From Saprospiraceae bacterium (GTDB lineage: Bacteria > Bacteroidota > Bacteroidia > Chitinophagales > Saprospiraceae): DNA of 64,000 bases. Location: positions 434,001 through 498,000 of the forward strand of contig JADJTQ010000001.1 in assembly GCA_016711125.1 (NCBI GenBank). The letters run 5' to 3'. Of this stretch, positions 1 to 10,090 are shown piece after piece. The first letter of the stretch is position 1, and every line of letters begins with the position of its first letter. The notes under the pieces are model-generated. The model was given only the letters and a program-made list of their open reading frames with translations, made no database searches and was not told the DNA's origin. Position numbers and translations under genes: made by a program.

Positions 1-3000
1 ATGCAGGATCTTGTAATTTCCACCGATCAGGGGGTGAATGATCTGCGTGCCGCGACTGCCTATCAACTCATTGACGACAAAGCCCTTATTTTTTAATTTG
101 TCGGCAACTGCCTCCGCTTCCCGTTTTGCTGCTGGTAGTTGGGGCAAAGAGGTGCCCTCGTAAATAGGATCGCCGATTACCAAAGCCGTCTCGTTGCGGA
201 TTACCTGAGCATTAGGCCGGTAAGTGTCAGTGGCTAGTTGTCGGATTAGTCCTGCCTTGACAAAGGTGGGATCTTCGTCGATCTCCGTGTCGTGAAACAT
301 TTCCCAGGGATATCCGGCCGTATCGATATCCAGCTTCCAGATAATATTACTCTGCGCCCGGATGATGTCTTTAAAGTCGTTGGGAATTAATATTTCGAAG
401 AGTGTTTTGGCATATACCGGGCTCCATTTATCCACCTCTGACAATTCAAGCAATAAATTATCCACCACTGCGATGGAGGTAAATTTATTTTCGATTTCTA
501 CCCGGGCCATTCCGGAAGAAGATTGAAACTTTAATTGACGGACCGATTTATTCTTTTCAGATCGCACCAATTCCGTTTGAAAATGATGCCACCACAGATG
601 ATCCTGGCCCAAAACTAATTTTTTAATGCCTCCGTATTTCCGGTCGATACCGGATTTGAGATTGATGCTTAGATGCAATTGTTCCTGCCTGGCTATATTT
701 TGCAAACTGAAGTAGGCATTCCAGGCGACGTGCTCATACAATTCAATAAATTCTATTTTGCGAACCGGCTTTAATTCTTTTCCCAGATTCCGCAGGCTCA
801 CGTTCGCCCGGTTTACCCCATTTAAGATGGCGCTCAATGCATTTTCCATGGGCAAATAACCATAGGCGCTTCCAATACATAAAGAGGTAATTCCACTTTC
901 GAAATCCGTTTTGTTTTGCACCTCACAATTATCCCGCATATGAAGGGCATATTCCACGACGGCATATTCAACCGTCTTCGACAACCTGAATGAAGTTAGT
1001 TTGGTAGTATCACCAAGACCCACAACAATGGCTCCCTTGGGTTGGTGGTCCGGAAGAATGATGATCCGGTTTTCGCCGATTTGTCCGGGATATTTTGTCA
1101 CCCGGTGACGCTCGGTCAGCACACCATCCAACCATTTGTCAAGCGCCCGCTCGGCACTCACAATGCCCTCGTGTTCAAAATGGCCAATCATGACCGGAAA
1201 CCTGGCAACCTTTAATTCGGCGTGAGTGACCTCTACTTCAATTTCATCGGGAATTTCTTGCCGGATGGGTAGTGCCGGATCAATGCCAAAAAGAATATCT
1301 GCTGCATCAGCCGGGACATTGGAAATTAAAATATCATTTTCACTATAAAATGCCTGGACGCCACGGGTGCCGGGCCTGGTCTTTTGAAAAAATCGGGTGC
1401 TTCCATTTTTTAGAATTTCAACAATACCGGGAAATAACTTTGCATCGTTAGCCAAATCTCCATGACCGGTGAATGTGTAATAAATCTGGCTTTCCGGTAA
1501 TTTTTTTGGAATTCCCAGTTCCCAGGTTACACTACCGTCACCTTCCGGAGTTTTTAAATAACGCAGATAAGTGCCAAAGATCGACTTTTTAGTTTCAGAC
1601 CGGAAAGTGGTACCCTCACTTTTGCCGGCGATATACACGACATTTTTAAAATTGAAATTATTTCCTGAGGTTACCTTAGCTTTGAATATTTTAAAATCGT
1701 TGAGTCTTTGTTCCGGAATGGTAATGTCGACATTGTTGTATTTTTGATTCAGGTCATTCCAGAATTGTGGCGACGCAAAGGCTTCTTCATTGACTGGTAA
1801 TAATTCATAAACTCCGGGATAATTGGCAAATACATCCATGAGATTGCGTTTCGTATTTGGAATGTCTAAAACAGCCAATTGATTGACCCGGCGTGAATGT
1901 CCGGTCAGCACTTCCATAATCAGATGCGACCCTAACCATGGTGTGCCGAGCATCATAAAGGTAGAACCATCGCGGTCGATATAGCGTGTCCAGTCATCCG
2001 GATGATTGATCATCATTTGGCGAACCACCAGGCCTCCCATGCTGTGCGCAATGATTTTAATCGGCTGGTTAAATTTGGTCGAAAGATCATTGATCAAATC
2101 TTTTAGATTTTGAGCAGGACCAGATACAGAAAGACGCCAGTCAAAAGGAAAAACCGAAACATCATATGTTTTTATCAGTTCATTGACCAGGCTGGAATAA
2201 TATTTTCCAATGATTGAACCGGCGGTTACCCCTGATGCATCCGCCTTTAATTTCTTTTTGATATCACCTTTACCAATTCTTCCAAAATCCGCCCATATTT
2301 TATCGCCTGCAACGTGCAAGTTTGATCCCATAATTCCGGGTAATAAAAGCACAATCGGTCTGTTACCACTTATGTTAGAAGTAGTTTCTTCGCCAAGGTC
2401 AACAAAGTCAATAAATACTCCCCGGAGATCGGCATTGGAGATATGCTGAAAGCCGGCCAGTGAAGTAGTATCCTGGTTAATCAGGGCTTCATAGATGGCT
2501 TTTTGGGTATTTTTATTTCGGAAATAATTGAAGTGCGAGGTCTGGTTGTCTTTCGAGAGAAAAATGTGGACTCCATTTTCGCGTCTGACTCCAAAACGCA
2601 TGCTGTCTGTCTGAACCACAAAATCGTTGGCTGCCCGGTAGTATAAATTGGTGAGGATTACGGATAGAGCCTGTTTTACACTGCCACCAAACTCGGCATC
2701 ACCTTCAATCACCACCAGCCGGTTTTTCACCATGATACTGCTGTTATTGATCACATTTTGCAAAGGAGATCCTGGGATCATAGACAGAAGACCAGGCATA
2801 TGACCGGGTGTAGCTCTTGATTTAATCACCTGAGCAATAAAAGTGCGGACCAATTGATATATTTGATTCGCAGTGCCCCCAAAAGCCAGGCCGATGGTCC
2901 GTAATAGTGCATTTAGAAAATGATCCAGCCGATCAGCCAGCAGGGTGGTACCCCGGGCAGGACAGGCCACCCGAATCGTTTTATTTATTTCGAGACTTTT

Positions 3001-3852
3001 TTGCTGAGCCAGTTTATGCAGCTCTTGTAGCCGTTCTCCTTCGTCAGAATCGGCGTTTTTCAAGCCTTTGATTTCTTCGGGCAAAAAGCCAATTGGTACA
3101 TTTCGTCGATCACAGCGGGCCAGCAGATCGGCGATAATCCCACCTCTTGAATGGGAGATGATATCCAAACGGCTATTATTTGGCAACTGGTTCAGAATAT
3201 CAATTGCATTTTTAATCGGGCTGATCGAAACCGTGCGATGCTCAAGGGTAATGACCCGGTCGTGATAACGTTGAAAGATTTCTTTCCAAATACCGGTTAC
3301 ATCATCTTCCTTCAGTTTTGCAAATGATCCGGACGTAGATGAGGCGGTGCCATGAATAAATAAGAGATACTGATTTCCAGACGCATTCTGACCCGGGAAA
3401 GGTTGCAGATTGAATTGTTCGTTTAAGCGGAACAATCCCGGCTGGGGCATTGCTTTCTTATCAAAGGCTATACCTATTTTTTCAGCGGTGGTACCAGCAG
3501 CTTTACCTGAGAATACTCCGATCAATTTAATTAATGCGCTGCCCAGCCCTCTCTGACCGGTAGCCGCGACTGATGCCGGGAGTTCCACATCACCCTCTGT
3601 ACCCCGAAGACTTCCAATCTGGTCACCAAAAATTTCCAACAGATCACCGTACGGACCGATCCACTCGGTGCCATCGTCAAAGATGATGTCAACGACATCG
3701 TCCTCGTTTTTGCCTTTGATCTTGATTTTGTCGGCGGTAGCCCGGAGGTGGCTGACCTCGATGGTTTGTTCTAGTGAAAAACTGGCATCATCAAAAGTAG
3801 GTAGTGACGATTCGGCGGTAATAACTCTTCCGGCGATGGTAAGGTTGGTCAT
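1..3852 (-). CDS. Tandem alpha/beta-hydrolase and CHAT-domain protein (3' end outside window)
   Basis: The reading frame runs from an ATG at 3852 to the left edge without a stop, giving 1284 visible residues. Three parts can be seen. A first hydrolase-like segment has FIHGTAS near residue 165 and the nucleophile elbow SHSRGG at about 233-238. A second segment, like lecithin:cholesterol acyltransferase or PGAP1 lipases, has PGIMGSN at 505-511 and AHSMGG at 602-607. The C-terminal part looks like a CHAT (caspase-like) domain: PWEMF at 1182-1186, then a conserved block starting ALVIGDP at 1223. The frame ends at YKILH, just before the expected HG of the CHAT catalytic histidine, so both catalytic residues lie outside or at the edge. 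No signal peptide is seen, so it is probably cytoplasmic. It lies 356 bp downstream of the Roc-TIR gene on the same strand. Domain calls are by motif; the function as a proteolytic or lipolytic effector is inferred. Confidence 0.8.
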   Translation of the reverse strand, partial: MTNLTIAGRVITAESSLPTFDDASFSLEQTIEVSHLRATADKIKIKGKNEDDVVDIIFDDGTEWIGPYGDLLEIFGDQIGSLRGTEGDVELPASVAATGQRGLGSALIKLIGVFSGKAAGTTAEKIGIAFDKKAMPQPGLFRLNEQFNLQPFPGQNASGNQYLLFIHGTASSTSGSFAKLKEDDVTGIWKEIFQRYHDRVITLEHRTVSISPIKNAIDILNQLPNNSRLDIISHSRGGIIADLLARCDRRNVPIGFLPEEIKGLKNADSDEGERLQELHKLAQQKSLEINKTIRVACPARGTTLLADRLDHFLNALLRTIGLAFGGTANQIYQLVRTFIAQVIKSRATPGHMPGLLSMIPGSPLQNVINNSSIMVKNRLVVIEGDAEFGGSVKQALSVILTNLYYRAANDFVVQTDSMRFGVRRENGVHIFLSKDNQTSHFNYFRNKNTQKAIYEALINQDTTSLAGFQHISNADLRGVFIDFVDLGEETTSNISGNRPIVLLLPGIMGSNLHVAGDKIWADFGRIGKGDIKKKLKADASGVTAGSIIGKYYSSLVNELIKTYDVSVFPFDWRLSVSGPAQNLKDLINDLSTKFNQPIKIIAHSMGGLVVRQMMINHPDDWTRYIDRDGSTFMMLGTPWLGSHLIMEVLTGHSRRVNQLAVLDIPNTKRNLMDVFANYPGVYELLPVNEEAFASPQFWNDLNQKYNNVDITIPEQRLNDFKIFKAKVTSGNNFNFKNVVYIAGKSEGTTFRSETKKSIFGTYLRYLKTPEGDGSVTWELGIPKKLPESQIYYTFTGHGDLANDAKLFPGIVEILKNGSTRFFQKTRPGTRGVQAFYSENDILISNVPADAADILFGIDPALPIRQEIPDEIEVEVTHAELKVARFPVMIGHFEHEGIVSAERALDKWLDGVLTERHRVTKYPGQIGENRIIILPDHQPKGAIVVGLGDTTKLTSFRLSKTVEYAVVEYALHMRDNCEVQNKTDFESGITSLCIGSAYGYLPMENALSAILNGVNRANVSLRNLGKELKPVRKIEFIELYEHVAWNAYFSLQNIARQEQLHLSINLKSGIDRKYGGIKKLVLGQDHLWWHHFQTELVRSEKNKSVRQLKFQSSSGMARVEIENKFTSIAVVDNLLLELSEVDKWSPVYAKTLFEILIPNDFKDIIRAQSNIIWKLDIDTAGYPWEMFHDTEIDEDPTFVKAGLIRQLATDTYRPNAQVIRNETALVIGDPIYEGTSLPQLPAAKREAEAVADKLKNKGFVVNELIGSRGTQIIHPLIGGNYKILH

Positions 3853-4208
3853 TTTGTCGGGTTTCTTTTTAGATAGTTGATCGGGTTAAGTGATAGGTTA
3901 CCTTCAAACACAAACTTTTCCTATGCATAAATGGGTAAAAGGTCATCAGGTAACCCATCTGATTGCCTGAAGTTTTCTCTTAACCGGAAGATTGGTTTAG
4001 CTGAAAGTGATCTGTTTAGGTTGTTATGTCCATTCTTTTCGGAAATTTAACCAAATTCTTTCGAAGATGCAACAGGATGTTTACGAATGGGGTATTGTTT
4101 TAAAGGAGAGGGTCAGATTGTGACCGGGATCGCAATGTTTTAGTATGACATGTTTTCATAAATGAATCAGGTAGAGCGTTCAGATCAATTTTCAATGGGT
4201 TTTGCAGA
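3853..4208. other. Intergenic gap, nothing recognised
   Basis: This gap lies between the Roc-TIR stop and the hydrolase-CHAT start. I see no coding frame, no strong hairpin and no convincing TAnnTTTG promoter box on the minus strand. It may still hold a separate promoter for the CHAT gene. Confidence 0.5.
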
Positions 4209-7200
4209 TCATAAAATACTCCGGATCTGACGCACAACTTTAGCCCAGACATCCGATTCTGCACCCCACTTAATGATCGGAAGTAGTCTTCCCTCATTCA
4301 TCGGCATAAATTGGAGATTTGACAGCTTTTCGTCGTTGGGCACTCTTCCATCAATGTTTAGATGTTCGTCCCCCTGAATAATACCCGGGATCACCGTCCA
4401 GTGTTGCCAGTCACAATCCGAGAGTAATACCGGCAGAACCGTGGCTTTTTGTTCTGCTCGTCTGATCATGGCAGTTCGAAATTCAGTCTCATGTATATAG
4501 TTGGAGGCAATGAAATTCTGACTCACCAGAAGTATGACGATGTCGGCTTTTTCCAGATTTGTCCGGATTTTGGTATCCCATTCTTCACCTGGTTGGATTA
4601 ATCCATCCTGCCATATTTCAATCAAACCCTGGCGCTCTAAATTGATGAGATATTTTTGCAGTTCAATTTTAAATCGCATATCATCATGCGAATAAGAGAG
4701 GAAGACTTTTTTCGGTTGTTTGACCACGTGTCGGAGAAAGGGCGAAAATTGGTGGAGCTTATAAATTTTATACTGATCACTGTTGCTATCTGGTGAAGAT
4801 CCCCTGATTAAATATTGACCGCTTTGATGTTGAATAAATGCCTCGTTGACATTGACGAAAAAACGATGTGAATCTAAGGTGGTGTCATCAATGGATACTG
4901 AGAGATCCTTCGGCACCTTGTCATTAAATAATTGGGTCCAAAAAGTGAAGTCATTACTATCGGTTTCCCAATCTGGGTTGATGTCGGATGGACTACTACT
5001 TTTAATGAGGCCGGTATCCGGATTGTAATAGGTGGTATACTTTTCCCATGAGACTCCCTGATGGCCATGGTAGGCAGCGAGAATGTTCTGGTAGATAAAA
5101 CGGGTCACTCTTTCCAGATCTGCATTTTTGTGAAGTTGAAGACCTACCTGAATAACCAGGTTCACCAAATCCCATTTTAGGAATATATTTCCCATAGTCT
5201 GGAGATCAACGATCACAATAGACTTGGTGAAGTATTTTTCTGATGGTTTTGAGCCGAAGCCGGAAATGATTCGGTTTATCATGCCATGAGGCATGAAGTA
5301 GCCAAATTTGAGTTGAAACAGAGTTGTATGTCCTTTGTTGGCGATTCGAAACAGAATGCTGTCATCCGAGTCAGGAAGAAGACTGGGAACAATTAATTCA
5401 AGTTCATTTTTCTCAACCACAAATGAATGAAAGGAACATAACTCCGCAAAGGGCAGGAATTCCGATTTTTTTCTTAGAATAACTCCTTTGTCGGCAGTAC
5501 TAATAAAGGATTTAATTTTTTCAATAAGGATATTTGGGGCAAGCCAGGCTCCACCTCTTTCACCAGGATGTTTTAATAATAATCCCCGATTATGTAAAAT
5601 GATGAATGCCGCAGAAAGATCACCCCGGTCAGACTGAGTGCTCAGAGAACGGCCGGTATATTTTTCAAAGAATTTTTCGGACGTATAATATAGGTCGGAA
5701 ATCTTAAATTTCCTTCTGATACTTAACTGCTCATAATCTTTTATATAACCGGATATTAACGCTTCTCTGGTTTGGTTGAGTTCAATACTGTGAGACATGT
5801 TTTTTGCCAGACCAGAAAGAGCTGATTTCAAAAGTCGCTTCCGGTCATTTAAACCTAACACTGAAGGTTGACCATCATCAGCCAACGAAAGCCGGAACGA
5901 ATCTCTGACTGTCAGGATTTTTTCATCGAACTGGGTACTGGATTGAACAGTTGGCCTTTCATCAATTTTATTTTCCAGTAAAATGATTTCTGTGTTGACT
6001 TTTATTTCCTCAATATTTGTGAGGGCTGGTCCGACACGCAGATTTCCGCTGATCATTAAATACTGAATATTGCTCAGCCAATAATTTAAGTTGTAATTGT
6101 GGTATGGGCGCGGTCGCTTTGTGGTTTCCACCTGGATCCTATTTTCATTGGTATTTCTGGTCCAGACAAAAATGTAGACACAATCTTCCGATAGAAAAAG
6201 CCGGAAAGCTGAATGATAGAAATCCTGACCACCAAAGTCGTAGATCAGTGCCTGGCTCGCTCGATCGATCTTCCAGTTAATGATATTCAGAATGCGGGTG
6301 CTTTCAATATCAGCCGGATTTACTTTTTTACCTATGAGGAAGTTTGCTAAAGTGGTTTTTCCAACATCACTGTTACCCAGCAATATCAGTTTGGCGGGAA
6401 GTTTAACTTGAATCCGTTTGTCGAGGGCTTTGGATCGATTAATTTGATAATCAGAGATAAAAACTTGAAAAACCTCTTTGCCATTTTCTGACCGATATGC
6501 TTCTTGATTAATGTTTTTATCAGACTTTAGAAATGGATTAGCTCGAATGTGCAGTTGAACATTGGTAGCGGTCGCAAGTTTGTCACCGAGTATAAAGGGA
6601 AAAGTGGAAAGCTTGTTGTCTGAGACGTCGATCCGTTCGATATGATCGAGGGTAAAGTCAGACCCGATCTCTTCGAGGCCATTATCACGTATTTCAATGA
6701 CTTTTAAACGAGATGGGAGGTGATCGAGTTTTTCTATTTTATTCTTATTCAGGAGCAATACCTCCAGGCTGGTCAGATGCTCCATTTGAATATCTTTAAT
6801 GCTGTTTTCACTCAGATTAAGTTCGATTAACGATTTCAAAGACATCAGCGGATTTAGATCGGTTAGACTGTTGCCCTGGAGAAAAAGTTGTTTGAGTTTT
6901 TGGCATTGATTCAGAGTACTCAGGTCCATTATAAGATTCCGGGACAAATCGAGTATCTCCAGTTGTTTACAAAGTGCGAGGGAATCAATATTCTTAATCC
7001 GATTACCTTCCAGACGGAGTTCGTTCAGGTTAGGGCAGCCTTTGATAAATTCTATATTGTCCAATTGGTTATTAGACAGGTCTAAAAATTTAAGCTCATT
7101 TTGCGGCTGCTCTTCCAGTGCAGAAATTTGATTGTTTCTCAGATTCAGGTAGGTCAGCCTGCTTAAGCCCGGCATTTTCGTGACGGAAGTGATCTTGTTT

Positions 7201-7529
7201 TCGGCGAGATCGAGATGACGCAGTTCTTCCAGAGTTTGTATCGGTTGGAGATTGGAAAGTTCATTCTGGCTTAGTATCAAAACTTGCAATTTCCCTAAAA
7301 CACTCAGTATTTTTACATCATCAATATTGTTGGCAGAGAGATTTATTTCCTTCAATCGATCGACAATGGAAGCGTGTATTAGCAAGCCGGGAATACTGCG
7401 CAGATTGAGTCCCGATAGATCGAGCTTGGTTTCCTTTTCATCCGATAAAAAAAAAGAAATCCGCCTATCCGCTTCCTGGTAGCCTTCATCACCGGCCTGA
7501 CTTGAATAATATTTATTGGCTTCCTGCAT
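4209..7529 (-). CDS. LRR-Roc-COR-TIR (bacterial Roco/TIR) protein
   Basis: 1106 residues. The N-terminal part (about 35-335) is a run of leucine-rich repeats of the LxxLxLxxN type. A Roc GTPase domain follows, with P-loop GNSDVGKT at 385-392, switch DFGGQ at 431-435 and NKID at 520-523. The COR-like region spans roughly 560-900. The C-terminal TIR domain starts near 940 (KKVFLSYSHDD) and has an ETE acidic pair at 1014-1016, where TIR NADases carry the catalytic glutamate. Known Roco proteins use the Roc-COR module as a nucleotide-dependent dimer switch, and the LRR is a likely ligand sensor. The inferred role is a sensor that activates a TIR NAD-consuming or signalling output. It is intact and lies between the M15 gene and the hydrolase-CHAT gene on the same strand. 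Confidence 0.9.
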   Translation of the reverse strand: MQEANKYYSSQAGDEGYQEADRRISFFLSDEKETKLDLSGLNLRSIPGLLIHASIVDRLKEINLSANNIDDVKILSVLGKLQVLILSQNELSNLQPIQTLEELRHLDLAENKITSVTKMPGLSRLTYLNLRNNQISALEEQPQNELKFLDLSNNQLDNIEFIKGCPNLNELRLEGNRIKNIDSLALCKQLEILDLSRNLIMDLSTLNQCQKLKQLFLQGNSLTDLNPLMSLKSLIELNLSENSIKDIQMEHLTSLEVLLLNKNKIEKLDHLPSRLKVIEIRDNGLEEIGSDFTLDHIERIDVSDNKLSTFPFILGDKLATATNVQLHIRANPFLKSDKNINQEAYRSENGKEVFQVFISDYQINRSKALDKRIQVKLPAKLILLGNSDVGKTTLANFLIGKKVNPADIESTRILNIINWKIDRASQALIYDFGGQDFYHSAFRLFLSEDCVYIFVWTRNTNENRIQVETTKRPRPYHNYNLNYWLSNIQYLMISGNLRVGPALTNIEEIKVNTEIILLENKIDERPTVQSSTQFDEKILTVRDSFRLSLADDGQPSVLGLNDRKRLLKSALSGLAKNMSHSIELNQTREALISGYIKDYEQLSIRRKFKISDLYYTSEKFFEKYTGRSLSTQSDRGDLSAAFIILHNRGLLLKHPGERGGAWLAPNILIEKIKSFISTADKGVILRKKSEFLPFAELCSFHSFVVEKNELELIVPSLLPDSDDSILFRIANKGHTTLFQLKFGYFMPHGMINRIISGFGSKPSEKYFTKSIVIVDLQTMGNIFLKWDLVNLVIQVGLQLHKNADLERVTRFIYQNILAAYHGHQGVSWEKYTTYYNPDTGLIKSSSPSDINPDWETDSNDFTFWTQLFNDKVPKDLSVSIDDTTLDSHRFFVNVNEAFIQHQSGQYLIRGSSPDSNSDQYKIYKLHQFSPFLRHVVKQPKKVFLSYSHDDMRFKIELQKYLINLERQGLIEIWQDGLIQPGEEWDTKIRTNLEKADIVILLVSQNFIASNYIHETEFRTAMIRRAEQKATVLPVLLSDCDWQHWTVIPGIIQGDEHLNIDGRVPNDEKLSNLQFMPMNEGRLLPIIKWGAESDVWAKVVRQIRSIL

Positions 7530-8145
7530 CCTATCTTGATAAAGTACGAAAATAAATCAGCGAGCCCTCGGAAGGATCGCCTTTTAAAATCAGAAACATC
7601 GTCCCCCCATGACACTGCTCAATCATTTATGAAGGCGATAGCTATAGAACTGGCACTTATTAGTGTGCTGATTTTAAGACGTTGTTACCATCCTTCGGTA
7701 AGTTATTTAAAATTGAACCGATTTTTAAACTAGAGGATGAAAAATAATGGCTACTCTTAATGGTTCTTGTACATATTTAGTGGGTAAACTACTATTTCTT
7801 TTTTTTTCTATAGTACCGGAAGATGTAGATCTTCCTCTCTCCTCTTGACAAGAGAGAGCAGAATTTACATTCTGCGGCTTCGAAGGAAGCATATAGTATC
7901 AATCCACCCACTATAAATACGCAAGAACCTTCTTAATTTGTGTCTTTTGAAATGAATCCGAAATATCCTACGGTTGAATCAGATCCACTTTTATTTTAAG
8001 AGTAGTCTCAAGGTTGGACGTTCTGCTGAAAAGGTACAATTGAATTTTATTGATGGGTTTCGCTCAATCGCAATTTATTTGAGGCAATAACTTCACACGA
8101 GCTTATTCTCACAGCTCCTTGAAATGCTATTTCTTGAAATGCATC
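7530..8145. other. Intergenic region upstream of Roc-TIR gene
   Basis: A 616-bp gap without a convincing gene. It contains the clustered hairpins annotated at 7818-7890 and a T-rich run at about 7796-7807. It probably holds the 3' end of the M15 transcript and the promoter of the Roc-TIR gene, but no clear -7 box was found. Confidence 0.5.
7818..7890. repeat. Four back-to-back hairpins
   Basis: Four inverted repeats follow each other with almost no spacer. They are GGAAGAT-gtag-ATCTTCC (7818-7835), a 9-bp stem with one bulge around gac (7837-7858), GCAGAAT-ttac-ATTCTGC (7858-7875) and GCTTC-gaag-GAAGC (7877-7890). Three have four-base loops and perfect stems. There is no A-run on the plus strand to act as a minus-strand U-tract, so ordinary intrinsic terminators are unlikely. 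A structured 5' leader, a REP-like repeat or a protein-binding cluster is possible. Confidence 0.6.
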
Positions 8146-8634
8146 TTATCCCCCCATTTGTATTGCCTCTTGCATGGCCTTATATCGCTTGCGCCAGTTT
8201 GCATCATTCTGATTGAGGCCATCATCGATATGTACTACATCAGGTGTATTAAATTGGCCACCCCAACGTAGACCAGGATCCAGGATGATGGAATTTATGA
8301 ATCTTCTTACCGGTTCTGGCACCGAGGGATATTTAGCCAGGACTTTTGAATTGGCAGATTTCGTTCCGTTGTCATAGACCACGTTCATATCAATGGCGTG
8401 CCCGGCCAGATGATTGGATCGAATGGCTGGTGTTACAATTGCCCCGGCGACATTGGTAGTGGTCCGAAACGAACTGGTAACGAGCACAAAAACATCGGCT
8501 TCCTCGGCATATTGATTGATTGTCTTGAGGGCAGGCAGAAATTCTATATCAGCCCGGCATGGATTACCGGTAAACCTTGATCCCTGAAAATAGACAAGGG
8601 GAGATTGATCACCTGGTAAATTATTTTCAGCCAG
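8146..8634 (-). CDS. Peptidase M15 (VanY-like) domain, second part of a frameshifted gene
   Basis: This frame encodes a D-Ala-D-Ala carboxypeptidase-like M15 domain. It shows the zinc-site motif SNHLAGHAIDMNV and the later DVVHID motif. The frame has no ATG. The only plausible internal start is a GTG at 8487, which would cut into the domain, whereas coding potential continues upstream to about 8634, where it overlaps the end of the peptidoglycan-binding frame. Removing one base near 8630-8640 joins both into a 367-residue protein with PG-binding repeats followed by M15, a common architecture of wall hydrolases. Natural frameshift, pseudogene and sequence error cannot be told apart here. Confidence 0.7.
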   Translation of the reverse strand: MAENNLPGDQSPLVYFQGSRFTGNPCRADIEFLPALKTINQYAEEADVFVLVTSSFRTTTNVAGAIVTPAIRSNHLAGHAIDMNVVYDNGTKSANSKVLAKYPSVPEPVRRFINSIILDPGLRWGGQFNTPDVVHIDDGLNQNDANWRKRYKAMQEAIQMGG

Positions 8635-9250
8635 TCACTCCAATGTTTGCCGTAAAGGTGTTAATGCTCTCGAGCATCAGATTGATCAATGGTCTGGTCA
8701 AAAGGTCTCCGTCTGAATCAATACCATGGTCACTTGCATACACGACGATTGCATTTTTGGTACTGTTTCCATATAGTCCATCGGCGCCATATTTCGGAAA
8801 ATTCAATTGAGCTCCGTAACCTATTTCATTCAATAATCGTTGAACGGCCCGAATACTCATCCGGGTGCCCTTCGATACATATTTTCTTGTACGAAGATCG
8901 GAAGTATGTATGTTCCATAGAAGATACATTTCCGGTAGGAAGGCGTGTCGATCAAGAATTAATTTGGCAAGTTCACTGGAAACCGAGTTTCCATCACTTG
9001 CAAATTTATTCTGTTGAGCAAAGGTCAATACGGCAGTTGCAGTTGCGGGACCATAATTGCCATCTGCCTGATACTGAGTGAATTTCAATTCAGACCGAAA
9101 TCCTAACTCAAATAAGTTACGCTGCAAGTCGATGATCAGGTCTTTTTCTAAAGATCCGACAAACAGAGACCTGCTAAGCTCTTCTCCATCCTGTATTGTA
9201 TTTGAAAGGGCGGAATGCTCTGATATCTCTCTATGATCTTGTGGTGCCAT
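8627..9250 (-). CDS. Peptidoglycan-binding repeat protein, first part of a frameshifted M15 gene
   Basis: 207 residues from an ATG at 9250. Two PG_binding_1-like repeats can be recognised by the YQADGNYGPAT and YGADGLYGNST segments, near residues 65-70 and 150-155. These modules bind peptidoglycan. The stop at 8627-8629 overlaps the start of the M15 frame, so this is almost certainly the 5' half of one PG-binding/M15 gene. No signal peptide is visible, which is odd for a wall enzyme but also seen in phage-like or contractile-system endolysins. Confidence 0.75.
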   Translation of the reverse strand: MAPQDHREISEHSALSNTIQDGEELSRSLFVGSLEKDLIIDLQRNLFELGFRSELKFTQYQADGNYGPATATAVLTFAQQNKFASDGNSVSSELAKLILDRHAFLPEMYLLWNIHTSDLRTRKYVSKGTRMSIRAVQRLLNEIGYGAQLNFPKYGADGLYGNSTKNAIVVYASDHGIDSDGDLLTRPLINLMLESINTFTANIGVTG

Positions 9251-9466
9251 TTTTTAACAAAATTAATGTCATTACTCAAAAACTCCCCCATACTTGATTT
9301 ACTCGCGATTTCTTAATTTAATGCATGATCTGCCTGAAGGTAACCCTGCAAAATTTGGACTGCCGTTAATCATTCCGAACGACATGTACAAAATGGGCCC
9401 TGGATCCGCTGATCTACTTTCTAAAAAACGAGCCCCCCTGAAATAGTCCAAGTACCGAACCTTGCG

Positions 9467-10090
9467 TTAAACACTTTCCCGAATCAAAGAGGCACCCCGA
9501 TCTTTGAATGTTTGAAGTTCATTTTCGCTAAATCCAGTACGTTCGATTGCGATTCTTGAGCCAGCTATGTCTATAAAAGAATTAATGTCGGGATCTGGAA
9601 AATCGTCTTTCTCGACCACGACCTGGATTTCAGTGAGCGGAAGCATGTGATCGAGTTGCGGCTTGGTAAATGCTTTTGACCGGATAGTCACCTGCCGGGG
9701 GAATCTTTTTGCGAAACTCATTAAAACAAAGAGATTGCCTAAGCTGGAAGTACGGTCACATACCATTATGCTGGCTAACCTCGCCGCATATTGGCTCAGT
9801 TCACTTTGCGAAAAATTACTGTCTACAATGACGACATCAGTCTTACTGGCACTTACGGGAATATGATCAATAAAATTTAATCTAAAGTTCGTATTAAATC
9901 CATCATTGCTGAAAAAGACTACTGCACAATTCTTTTCCGCTATAAAACCTTTCAAAAGCGTTTCATTAAATCCGGTAGATTCTACATGATATTGAGTAAG
10001 CCGGTTATCCTGGATCGTTTTTAAGATCAGGTCGGGATCTTCACCCTGGGCTTTTTGAAAAGGATGCGCAAAACAATCTTGTAAACTCAT
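9467..10090 (-). CDS. Hypothetical protein
   Basis: 207 residues, soluble, with no signal peptide and no motif I recognise. The pattern of short hydrophobic strands followed by helices suggests an alpha/beta fold. It lies between the PG-binding/M15 gene and the large envelope protein on the same strand, with short gaps (216 and 92 bp), so it may be cotranscribed. Confidence 0.7.
   Translation of the reverse strand: MSLQDCFAHPFQKAQGEDPDLILKTIQDNRLTQYHVESTGFNETLLKGFIAEKNCAVVFFSNDGFNTNFRLNFIDHIPVSASKTDVVIVDSNFSQSELSQYAARLASIMVCDRTSSLGNLFVLMSFAKRFPRQVTIRSKAFTKPQLDHMLPLTEIQVVVEKDDFPDPDINSFIDIAGSRIAIERTGFSENELQTFKDRGASLIRESV

Noticed and set aside
7818..7890. Intrinsic terminator for the M15 gene
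   Set aside because: No U-tract follows on the minus strand.
8689..9081. Plus-strand 130-codon frame
   Set aside because: It is the shadow of the PG-binding gene on the other strand.
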